From: SAR324 cluster bacterium
GTDB taxonomy: Bacteria > SAR324 > NAC60-12
Length of the DNA stretch: 12,967 nucleotides
Direction of reading: 5' to 3'
Assembly: GCA_028822475.1 (NCBI GenBank)
Contig: JAPKDT010000032.1
Location: forward strand, 1 to 12,967
Below are positions 6,523-12,967 of this stretch, piece after piece; the first letter of the stretch is position 1, and each line of letters opens with the position of its first letter. The notes beneath the pieces were generated by a model. That model was not told the DNA's origin and did no database searches. It worked only from the letters and a program-made list of their open reading frames with translations. The position numbers and the translations under genes are program-made.

Positions 6523-9189
6523 TTAAAAGAACAAAGAAAGATCTTCATGGGTGGATTTACAGGCAGCCACAGATTTACCATGCTCAACGCTTAGTTTTTT
6601 CTGCAGTCTTAATCCGATTGAATCTTTGAGCAGCATATCATAATTAGCAAGTGGTTGAGAAAGTTCCTTGACAGCGCGTTGACGCCATTCAATTTCCAGA
6701 TAATAGATAGACATACCAAGCTGCCACTGTTGCAGAGCTTTTTCGGAGTTTGATTTCTTACCTTTCAATGCTCGGCGGGCTTTGGATATTTTTGATATTA
6801 TGGAACTCGCTCCTTTAATATTTCCAAGTTCAGACTCAATTTCCTTGATACGTTTAATGGCAGTCTTAGGTTGTTCCTTCTCGATAATTGATTTAATGGA
6901 ATTGAGAAGCTTTTCCATCTCAAGCAACTCTTGTGTACTATTCATGACAGCACTGAGCTGAATCAATGGTTCATAAGCACTGTCAGAGTTTCTCCGATAT
7001 TTATGTCGTGATACACGTGCCGCTTTTTGGAGGATGTCAAATTTACCTCTTTCTGTCTTCCATTGCGCTGGGATGGAATTTAGCAGTTCTGATTTCATCT
7101 GCACAAATGTATCAATACTTTCAATGATTTGTTTAAAAATTAGAGGATCATTATCCTGTCCATTGCGTTCCAGTCTCGTTTTTCTTTGCTTGAGTTCTAT
7201 TATGTCATTTTCAATTTTTCTAATTTCAAACTGTATTTTTCTCACTTTAAGATGCAGAGGTTTATAACCTGAGATGAACTGTTCTAATTGATTGTCTTTT
7301 TGATGAATGTCTTCTACGAGACTAAAAGTGGCCAACACCAGTTGTTGTGAAGAAAGAAAAGAGTTTTTGTACTTGTCCGGAAGATAGTCAACATTAACCT
7401 GGCTAATAAGATCAACACCTCTAAGGATTTCTTTTTCATGTTCAGCATAAAACGGGAATGTTATCTCCTCTATACACTGCTGAAGTTTTGGATTGATTGG
7501 AGGAGGAGAATTATCTGAAGTTAGATAAGTCCGATTTGGCAAATAATTTACCAGAGGTGGGAAGTAACCTGCAATGGCCAAACCGATCAACTGCAAAATT
7601 ATGAAGGCCACCACTCCGCGATAAATTTGGATTGTTTTTATCTCAGGAGGTGACACTCCTCTTAAGTAGAATAACGCAAACCCGAAGGGTGGTGTTAGAA
7701 ATGATGTCTGCAGGTTCATGCCGATCATTACTCCCAGCCAGACAGCAGTAATGTTTGCAGAAGGATCAGCAAGTAAAATTGGTGCTACAAGTGGTACTAC
7801 AACTACTGATATTTCAATAAAATCGAGGAAGAATCCAAGAAAGAAAATAACGGCCATTACCACCATGAATTGTGCCCAGAATCCACCCGGAATACTGGTC
7901 AGGAATTCCTTAACGAGTTCTTCACCGCCAAATCCTCTGAAGGCAGAAGTCAGCATGGCTGCTCCAATAAGGATTATGAAAACCATAGAAGTGGTTTTAG
8001 AGGTTTCAAGCATTACACCTTTGAGAGTGTTTTCTATGCGGAAAGTTCTCCACACACTCCAGAATACGGAAATTAATAATCCAATAACTGCGATAGTTAC
8101 AAAAACCATTGCAATGGCTTCTTCGGAATTACGGATATTTTTGATATTCAACTGGTATAGACTGAGGATGAATATGATCGCAGTGGTTGAAATAACAGCC
8201 AGTATTGCAGGATAGAAGGAATTTTTTTGTCCTTCTGTCAGCCGATAACCTCCCATAATCATGGCACCAATTGCTCCAATTGCTCCTGCCTGGTTTACAG
8301 TGGCAATGCCCATGATGATAGAGCCCAGAACAGTGAAGATCAAAGTGAGTGGTGGAACAAGCGCCATCAGTACTTTCAACAAGAACCTGCCGTCAATTTT
8401 ACCTTCATAAGGAACTGGCGGGGCTGATTCTGGTTTAAGCAGGGCAGAGATTAGAATGTAAGACATATATAGTCCGACCAGCACAAGTCCCGGCAGGAAG
8501 GCACCGACAAACATGTCTCCAGCACTGGCAGAAACCACATCGAATTCGGATGGCATCATGGTTTCACCAGTGGCCAGTTTATACTCAGCAATTCGGGTTG
8601 TGTTGGCAATTTCCGCTGCATTGGAAAGTTGATCTGCCAGAATGATCAATACTATAGACGGAGGAATTATCTGACCCAGTGTTCCTGAAGCACAGATGGT
8701 CCCTGTCGCAAGTGTTTTGGAATAATTGTGTTCGAGCATGGATGGCAGGGAGATGAGCCCCATGGCAATCACTGTAGCTCCAACGATACCAGTTGTTGCT
8801 GCAAGCAAGGCTCCTACAAAAACAACAGAAATACCAAGACCACCAGGAATAGGACCAAATAACTGGGCCATTGAAACGAGCAGGTCTTCAGCAATTTTAG
8901 AACGCTGAAGCATAATTCCCATAAAAACGAAAAGTGGTATGGCGATCAGTGTGTCTCGTTCAACATCCCAGTAAAGACTGCGGAAATTAGTTACTCCTGC
9001 TGTAAGCCACTCGATAGGTCCATCATGGGCAAAGTAAGCTGAAGGGTTACCTTCAAAGATAAAACCGCACAGCGCGGCTAATCCAATACTTAGAATTGCA
9101 GCTCCTGGTAAAGAAAAGGCAACCGGAAAACCTGAGGTAAGTGCGATTACCATCAGGAGCACGAGAATAAGAAGAAAAAAGACTTCCAT
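6523..9189 (-). CDS. dctM: TRAP transporter large permease (DctM/FcbT3-like) with long C-terminal extension
   Basis: This is the ion-coupled transport subunit of the TRAP system in the inner membrane. Residues 1 to about 550 are the DctM domain of many hydrophobic helices, with typical motifs such as IPLFVFMGIMLQRS (84-97), GATVIAMGLISLPSM (137-151), SGTLGQIIPPSIVLII (168-183) and LQTSFLTPPFGFALFYL (493-509). At 888 aa the protein is about twice the usual 425. Part of this comes from a hydrophilic insert near 188-222 and an extra hydrophobic hairpin near 325-382. The rest is a soluble extension from about 555 to 888, rich in K, E, Q and I with likely coiled-coil stretches near 640-680 and 750-800. 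The frame is unbroken and no stop or internal start marks a join, so it is one polypeptide. It starts 35 bases after dctQ, with only a weak Shine-Dalgarno sequence. The FcbT-like class assignment follows mainly from the binding protein and the large size. Confidence 0.93.
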   Translation of the reverse strand: MEVFFLLILVLLMVIALTSGFPVAFSLPGAAILSIGLAALCGFIFEGNPSAYFAHDGPIEWLTAGVTNFRSLYWDVERDTLIAIPLFVFMGIMLQRSKIAEDLLVSMAQLFGPIPGGLGISVVFVGALLAATTGIVGATVIAMGLISLPSMLEHNYSKTLATGTICASGTLGQIIPPSIVLIILADQLSNAAEIANTTRIAEYKLATGETMMPSEFDVVSASAGDMFVGAFLPGLVLVGLYMSYILISALLKPESAPPVPYEGKIDGRFLLKVLMALVPPLTLIFTVLGSIIMGIATVNQAGAIGAIGAMIMGGYRLTEGQKNSFYPAILAVISTTAIIFILSLYQLNIKNIRNSEEAIAMVFVTIAVIGLLISVFWSVWRTFRIENTLKGVMLETSKTTSMVFIILIGAAMLTSAFRGFGGEELVKEFLTSIPGGFWAQFMVVMAVIFFLGFFLDFIEISVVVVPLVAPILLADPSANITAVWLGVMIGMNLQTSFLTPPFGFALFYLRGVSPPEIKTIQIYRGVVAFIILQLIGLAIAGYFPPLVNYLPNRTYLTSDNSPPPINPKLQQCIEEITFPFYAEHEKEILRGVDLISQVNVDYLPDKYKNSFLSSQQLVLATFSLVEDIHQKDNQLEQFISGYKPLHLKVRKIQFEIRKIENDIIELKQRKTRLERNGQDNDPLIFKQIIESIDTFVQMKSELLNSIPAQWKTERGKFDILQKAARVSRHKYRRNSDSAYEPLIQLSAVMNSTQELLEMEKLLNSIKSIIEKEQPKTAIKRIKEIESELGNIKGASSIISKISKARRALKGKKSNSEKALQQWQLGMSIYYLEIEWRQRAVKELSQPLANYDMLLKDSIGLRLQKKLSVEHGKSVAACKSTHEDLSLFF

Positions 9190-9224
9190 GAAGATTCTTT
9201 AAGGTTGTTAAATCAGGTGTTTAA

Positions 9225-10241
9225 TTAAGACTGTTGGTCTGGAGGAACATTTTTCCCTATCAATTCTGCTGAATTACGCAGGAAATATCCCATAAACTGA
9301 ACGAGCATCGATACAGCAAAAACGACTAGAAAACCTACCATAAGATATTTCACATACATTCCAAAACCCTGTTGGTAGATCTCGAACACTAGTAAAGGTC
9401 CATTTAGGCTGCTGGCTCGAACCCACATTCCTGTTGAAAGAATCACCCAGCAAAGAGGAAGCCCCAAAAGTACACAGCCGATGGCATTTGAAAGTGCTTT
9501 TGTTTTTGTTTTGAATCTTGAATAAAATACATCCACTCGCACATGCCCTTCGTTTATTAATGCGTATGAACTTGAAAAAAGGAAAAGTGCTGCATACCAC
9601 ATTCTTACCAAGTCGCCCATGAAAGCCTGCTCATAGGAATATACGAAACGTGAAATAACAATCTGAAACTCTGCTATCACTACCAAAAGTGCGAGCCATG
9701 TGAAGCCAAGACCTCTGACAAAAAAAGCAATCACGAAACTTATAATAATGAGTGGATAGTGCACATAAGTCCCTCGAAATACAGCTCTTCCCAGCTCAAT
9801 GGCCATTGAGTTCCCTAGTATGGTTTTCAAAAAACCTTCTACACGTAGAAAAGAAATTGTAACGTCAACAAAACCCACAAGCAAGACAGCCCAGAAACAA
9901 GCTCTTGTCAGGTAGGCAGCAAATCTTCTTAAGATATCTGAGTCTTCAAGGAGTGTTCGTTTTGGCGTTTTAATAACAAAAAGACAAATAGTGCTTAACA
10001 TTGAAACAAGAGCAATGCTTTGAATCCATCCTAAAGTCAAAGCGTTACTGTCAAGAGGCTTCCTGAGAGGTGATATACCAAACATCTCATGATGTGCAAA
10101 AAAATTCCAGAGACCCGGCCAGCCTCTCCAGAAAATTAGATAGTTATTGAATAAAAAAAGCAGTGTCAAGCTTACCATGGACCATGCAAAGACTCTAAGC
10201 AGACCAGGAGTTACAAGACTGTTTTGGCTTTTGTCTGTCAA
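9225..10241 (-). CDS. dctQ: TRAP transporter small permease (DctQ/FcbT2-like), N-terminally extended
   Basis: This is the small membrane subunit that pairs with DctM. The DctQ domain occupies roughly residues 178-325. It has four hydrophobic segments (about 178-200, 212-229, 250-272, 296-320) and the hallmark loop ALINEGHVRVDVFYSRF at 227-243. The protein has 338 aa instead of the usual 160-200. The first 175 residues add about four more hydrophobic segments (14-37, 70-91, 111-132, 160-175). The start is a TTG at 10241: an in-frame TAA lies just upstream, no ATG occurs before residue 22, and starting there would cut the first helix. No Shine-Dalgarno is seen, but the TTG overlaps the stop of a short leader ORF (TTGA), so translation may be coupled. 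It lies 180 bases after dctP and 35 before dctM. Confidence 0.88.
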   Translation of the reverse strand: MTDKSQNSLVTPGLLRVFAWSMVSLTLLFLFNNYLIFWRGWPGLWNFFAHHEMFGISPLRKPLDSNALTLGWIQSIALVSMLSTICLFVIKTPKRTLLEDSDILRRFAAYLTRACFWAVLLVGFVDVTISFLRVEGFLKTILGNSMAIELGRAVFRGTYVHYPLIIISFVIAFFVRGLGFTWLALLVVIAEFQIVISRFVYSYEQAFMGDLVRMWYAALFLFSSSYALINEGHVRVDVFYSRFKTKTKALSNAIGCVLLGLPLCWVILSTGMWVRASSLNGPLLVFEIYQQGFGMYVKYLMVGFLVVFAVSMLVQFMGYFLRNSAELIGKNVPPDQQS

Positions 10242-10291
10242 TGTTTAGGTATGTGCTGAAAGACTGAAATAAAACGGTAGAACTTGACCAT
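10238..10291 (-). other. Possible 17-codon leader ORF overlapping the dctQ start
   Basis: On the minus strand an ATG at 10291 opens 17 codons (MVKFYRFISVFQHIPKH). The stop TGA (10240-10238) overlaps the dctQ TTG start as TTGA. AAGAGA lies 4 bases before the ATG and could be a weak ribosome site. The overlap resembles the ATGA overlaps used for translational coupling, and dctQ has no ribosome site of its own. It could also be chance. Confidence 0.35.
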
Positions 10292-10365
10292 AAAGTCTCT
10301 TAAATAAACCTCATTCTTTTGAAATATTGAGGAATTGATAGAAAACTAAATCTGAAGTTGTAAGT

Positions 10366-10405
10366 GATTAAAGACGGTGTTAAGTTTAAGACACCGTCTT
10401 TAATC
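10366..10405 (-). terminator. Strong 15-bp hairpin between dctP and dctQ
   Basis: GATTAAAGACGGTGT at 10366-10380 and its exact complement ACACCGTCTTTAATC at 10391-10405 flank a 10-base loop, starting 16 bases past the dctP stop. In TRAP and ABC operons a hairpin after the binding-protein gene commonly acts as a partial terminator or 3'-end stabiliser, so that the binding protein is made in excess over the permease. No T-run follows the stem in the dctP direction, which favours attenuation or RNA protection over full termination. Confidence 0.7.
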
Positions 10406-10421
10406 TTAGGTCAAGTGATAA

Positions 10422-11522
10422 TCACGTAACACCGAGTACACGGTTACGCTGTGTGAGGTATTCCTGATCGGAAATATTCATCCAGTGGCCAACATCTTTT
10501 CGTGTAGTGGCAAAGCTTTCATGGATACGGTTAGACAGACTGCTGTGCTGCCTTAACTCATCAAACACCTCTTCTGCTGCTTCACCAAAACTGTCATAAA
10601 CATCGTCGTTGAAACGTTTCAACTGCACACCCTGCTCACGAATCAGTTTATCTAAAGAAGAACCGTTCTTCGCATTGTATTCAGACATCATGACATCATT
10701 TTCCGTGTGTGATGCTGCCTTAATGGTAAGTTGGTCAGAACTTGAAAGACTTTCCCACCATGATTTGTTCATGCCGAGTGACAGCATGGATGCAGGTTCG
10801 TGCATACCTGGATAATAATAGAACTTGGCGGCTTCGTAAAATTTCAAATAAGCATCATTCCATGGGCCGACCCACTCAGTTGCATCAATAGCACCTGACA
10901 TCAGGTTTTCATAAATTTGACCTCCAGGAAGTGAAACCGGTGAAGCGCCTAGCTTGGCCATCACGTCACCACCCAAACCTGGGATCCTCATTTTAAGACC
11001 CTTCAGGTCTTGAGCAGAGTTGATCTCTTTGCGGAACCAGCCACCCATTTGTACACCAGTGTTTCCACACGGCAGACATTTCAGTCCAAAACTTCCAGCA
11101 AGTTCATCCCAAAGTTCCTGCCCTCCACCAAAGTTGATCCAGGCATTGATTTCACTGCAGACAAATCCAAATGGAACAGCGGTGAAATAGTTCCATCCAG
11201 GATGTTTACCTTTCCAATAGTAATCTGCTGCATGATACATCTGAGCATTCCCGGATGCTACTTCACCAAAAGAGTCAAAAGGTTTTACCCTTTCACCTGC
11301 AGCATAGTACTTAACTTGCATCCGCCCGTCGGTCATATCCGTCAGTCTTTTTGCAAAACGCTGGGCTCCTGTTCCCAGTCCAGGAAAATCGCGAGGCCAA
11401 GTGGTAACCATTGCAATTTCAATACGATCTTTAGCAATTGCCGGAGCTGGGAAAGTTGAAGCAGCAACTGCTGTTGCTCCCCCTGCTACTGCGGCACCTT
11501 TAATAAATTTTCTACGATTCAT
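10422..11522 (-). CDS. dctP: TRAP transporter periplasmic substrate-binding protein, FcbT1/TakP type
   Basis: This 366-aa protein should capture an organic anion in the periplasm and hand it to DctQM. The N-terminus MNRRKFIKGAAVAGG is a Tat signal (twin arginine, then FIKG), with a likely cleavage after APAIA near residue 30. The mature part matches the mannitol/chloroaromatic-type (FcbT1) and TakP family: GLGTGAQRFAKRL (48-60), YAAGE (73-77), FGGGQELWDEL (131-141), GNTGVQMGGWFR (153-164), LKMRIPGLGG (176-185) and AIDATEWVGPWND (211-223). Q158, R179, E216 and W217 align by eye with the ligand and metal contacts known in TakP-type proteins, which bind 2-oxo acids or lactate with a cation. FcbT1 itself serves 4-chlorobenzoate uptake. 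The exact substrate cannot be read from the sequence. AAAGG lies 5 bases before the ATG. It is the first gene of the cluster. Confidence 0.95.
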   Translation of the reverse strand: MNRRKFIKGAAVAGGATAVAASTFPAPAIAKDRIEIAMVTTWPRDFPGLGTGAQRFAKRLTDMTDGRMQVKYYAAGERVKPFDSFGEVASGNAQMYHAADYYWKGKHPGWNYFTAVPFGFVCSEINAWINFGGGQELWDELAGSFGLKCLPCGNTGVQMGGWFRKEINSAQDLKGLKMRIPGLGGDVMAKLGASPVSLPGGQIYENLMSGAIDATEWVGPWNDAYLKFYEAAKFYYYPGMHEPASMLSLGMNKSWWESLSSSDQLTIKAASHTENDVMMSEYNAKNGSSLDKLIREQGVQLKRFNDDVYDSFGEAAEEVFDELRQHSSLSNRIHESFATTRKDVGHWMNISDQEYLTQRNRVLGVT

Positions 11523-11571
11523 GTGTACCTTTATGAATAGTTTTAAAAAAATACTAAGGCAGCAAACTCTT

Positions 11572-11583
11572 CAATGATCATTG
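11572..11583. promoter_or_regulatory. Palindrome in the dctP leader, candidate operator
   Basis: CAATGATCATTG is a perfect 12-bp palindrome between the predicted dctP promoter and its ribosome site. It lies inside a second inverted pair, CAGCAA (11560-11565) and TTGCTG (11581-11586). It could be an operator or a leader RNA hairpin. A few perfect 12-bp palindromes are expected by chance in a window of this size. Confidence 0.25.
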
Positions 11584-11632
11584 CTGTCATGTTTTGTGTT
11601 TACCCTTTGAGGAAAAACACTTTAAAACCGAG

Positions 11633-11661
11633 AAGCTACAGTTAGAGTGAACTTATGTCAA
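11633..11661 (-). promoter_or_regulatory. Predicted sigma70 promoter of the TRAP-methyltransferase operon
   Basis: On the minus strand a perfect -35 TTGACA (11661-11656) is followed after exactly 17 bases by TAGCTT (11638-11633), a weak -10 preceded by TG. Transcription would begin near 11626, giving a leader of about 100 bases before dctP. The weak -10 with an ideal -35 suggests a promoter that may need activation. Confidence 0.55.
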
Positions 11662-11788
11662 GCTATTAAATTATTATTATAAATGCTTGGAGTTTTGTTT
11701 GGTTCTGGCTATCGTAGATTCAGCAGAAAATATATATATTTGTTTCCCGCTTATCTTCAGAGTTAGTCAAAATTTAGATATTTTAAAC

Positions 11789-11793
11789 AAAGG
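11789..11793 (+). promoter_or_regulatory. Shine-Dalgarno of the CPBP protease gene, selects the GTG at 11799
   Basis: AAAGG overlaps the first in-frame GTG (11793), which therefore cannot be the start. It lies 5 bases before the second GTG at 11799, a normal spacing. Confidence 0.55.
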
Positions 11794-11798
11794 TGTGT

Positions 11799-12788
11799 GT
11801 GAATTTAGTCAAAAAAATAATACTTCGTTTGTTTCCTTTACTTGTTGGTTTTTTAATACCATTTTCAGCCTGGGGAGTTTCAAGTATAGGATGTTTAGGT
11901 GCTACGATAGCGGAATATCTAATCCCTGGACTGGGATATGGAGTTCTTGGTCATTACGATAAAATGCTTGTTTTAGGCGGCTCACGCTGGATGGCAATTA
12001 ACAAGTATATGTCATATTCAAGCAGTGACGATTACGAAAATTACTATAATAAAATATATAAAAAGACAGAATTGTCTGATGACAAAAATCAACATGACTA
12101 TTTTTACTCAAGAGAAACGTATTTTGCAAATGCATATTTAAGTATGTACGGTAACCTTACTTTTGCAACTTTTTATGATCTTTACGAAACAGGTTGTGAA
12201 AAAAATACTGAGACTTTTGGAATGATGCTAGCTCCTTTTCAGGTTTGGGAATTTGGAGACGAATTGACTTTTTTGGGGCCGACAATCTGGGCTTCTACAG
12301 TTTCTCTTGATACTGACAAGTTGACTTACCATGTGGATCAAGATTTAAGTAAAACAGAAATGATTAACATCTCATTTCTGCAGTATCAGTTGGTTGGTGT
12401 GGGTGAGGAAATGCTCTTTCGAGGTTTGATACAGCAATCTTTATTTAAATTATATTCAAGCGGTCTCAGTAAAGGTCTCGCACGCTGGGGAAGTATCGTA
12501 ACTGCCAGTGCAATCTTTGGTGCAGCACATAATGGAGCAGGGTTCAGCGCATCTCCTGGTATTGCATTTGTGGCCGGAATGTATTTAGGATGGGTCTACC
12601 ATCCTGCAGATGGTGATTTTGATCTGACACAACCCATCGCTATTCATTCATGGTGGGACACCATACTTGAGCACCGGAGACTTCACGGTGCAAATTATGT
12701 TGAGCGCAAGCAGGGTGAAAATGCGTTGAACTATCCTCTCAAAAGCGAACGGATATATCCCTTGTTCGGTTTTAACTACAGTTTCTGA
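11799..12788 (+). CDS. CPBP family intramembrane metalloprotease (CAAX protease/Rce1-like)
   Basis: This is a 329-aa predicted inner-membrane protease. The CPBP signature is complete: EEMLFR at 203-208 (the E-E-x-x-x-R motif), H244 in FGAAHNGAG, and H283 with D287 in IAIHSWWDT (H-x-x-x-D, a variant of the common H-x-x-x-N). These residues form the glutamate/histidine active site in Rce1-type enzymes. The start is a GTG at 11799, giving a basic then hydrophobic N-terminus (MNLVKKIILRLFPLLVGFLI) that is a signal peptide or first helix. The region from about 33 to 190, before the protease core, is longer than usual and contains YLIPGLGYGVLGHYDKMLVLGGSRW. That stretch recalls the glycine/proline-rich hairpin of DUF5683-like membrane proteins. 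No partner gene is adjacent, and it is divergent from dctP. Substrate and role (prenyl-protein-like processing, peptide maturation, immunity) are unknown. Confidence 0.85.
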   Translation: MNLVKKIILRLFPLLVGFLIPFSAWGVSSIGCLGATIAEYLIPGLGYGVLGHYDKMLVLGGSRWMAINKYMSYSSSDDYENYYNKIYKKTELSDDKNQHDYFYSRETYFANAYLSMYGNLTFATFYDLYETGCEKNTETFGMMLAPFQVWEFGDELTFLGPTIWASTVSLDTDKLTYHVDQDLSKTEMINISFLQYQLVGVGEEMLFRGLIQQSLFKLYSSGLSKGLARWGSIVTASAIFGAAHNGAGFSASPGIAFVAGMYLGWVYHPADGDFDLTQPIAIHSWWDTILEHRRLHGANYVERKQGENALNYPLKSERIYPLFGFNYSF

Positions 12789-12967
12789 TTCTACAGAAAC
12801 AATTCTTCTTCCTCCGCTTTGGATTTCTATCCAAGCCTGGAAACTAAAGTTTCCTGCCTCAAAAATATAATCCACAAAAAACATTAAAGTTCCTGAAGAC
12901 AATGTCGATAAGAAAGACAATGGAAATCCTCTCCTAGGACGAATGTATTCGGGATAAGAGAACAGTC

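Noticed and set aside
6523..7530. DctM tail as a separate gene merged by a lost stop codon
   Set aside because: No start with a ribosome site is evident at the junction and composition is continuous; a single extended protein is the simpler reading.
7718..8215. 165-codon plus-strand ORF
   Set aside because: It lies wholly inside dctM on the opposite strand, and its low-complexity T/S/I/K composition is what antisense of hydrophobic helices produces.
11010..11459. 149-codon plus-strand ORF
   Set aside because: It is antisense to dctP, whose reading frame is unmistakable.
11727..11741. TATATATA tract as a -10 box for the CPBP gene
   Set aside because: No -35 box at suitable spacing could be matched; such tracts are common in AT-rich spacers.
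11877..11897. Lipobox-like SSIGC after the CPBP signal region
   Set aside because: Position -3 is serine instead of leucine, valine or isoleucine, and the following segment is membrane-like, so a lipoprotein call is not supported.
11687..11962. Plus-strand ORF of 91 codons starting with an ATG upstream of the CPBP gene
   Set aside because: It is in another frame and overlaps the CPBP gene for more than half its length; it has no ribosome site and no recognisable domain.
12648..12967. Minus-strand open frame of about 106 codons reaching the right window edge, with protein-like composition
   Set aside because: It would overlap the last 140 bases of the well-supported CPBP gene in the opposite direction, no family is recognisable, and its outer end is not visible. 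It might be the 3' end of a neighbouring gene, but I cannot support it.

Overview
This is a roughly 13 kb chromosomal window with an AT-leaning composition (a little over 40% G+C by eye). It looks like a proteobacterium, probably marine. The evidence is an undivided PntA followed by PntB with very high similarity to the gammaproteobacterial transhydrogenase, a Tat-exported TRAP binding protein of the FcbT1/TakP type, and a TRAP operon. I cannot fix the lineage: a marine gammaproteobacterium or a SAR324-like bacterium would both fit. No tRNA, rRNA, CRISPR array, insertion sequence or phage gene was seen.

Layout. (1) Positions 1-1950, minus strand: an RNase II/R family exoribonuclease of the cyanobacterial/plastid-like type, with its 3' end cut off by the window edge. 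(2) Positions 1951-2184: a divergent intergenic region with a plausible pntA promoter. (3) Positions 2185-5210, plus strand: pntA and pntB, the two subunits of the proton-translocating NAD(P) transhydrogenase. They are separated by 68 bases that hold a possible 19-codon micro-ORF. (4) Positions 5211-5380: a convergent gap with a perfect 14-bp inverted repeat. (5) Positions 5381-11522, minus strand: a four-gene cluster transcribed in the order dctP (Tat-exported binding protein), dctQ (extended small permease), dctM (888-aa large permease with a long soluble C-terminal extension) and a SABATH-type carboxyl methyltransferase. A consensus-like promoter lies upstream of dctP, and a perfect 15-bp hairpin lies between dctP and dctQ. 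A 17-codon leader ORF overlaps the TTG start of dctQ. (6) Positions 11799-12788, plus strand: a CPBP (CAAX protease/Rce1-like) intramembrane protease with a long N-terminal region, divergent from dctP.

How the genes may work together. PntAB makes NADPH at the expense of the proton gradient and is housekeeping. The TRAP cluster should import an organic acid using an ion gradient. Its relatives carry 2-oxo acids, lactate or chlorobenzoate. The attached SABATH methyltransferase belongs to a family that methyl-esterifies small carboxylic acids, mainly aromatic ones in plants. The most interesting hypothesis in the window is therefore a coupled uptake and carboxyl-methylation unit for a (possibly aromatic) carboxylate. 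The enlarged permease subunits are the second point of interest.
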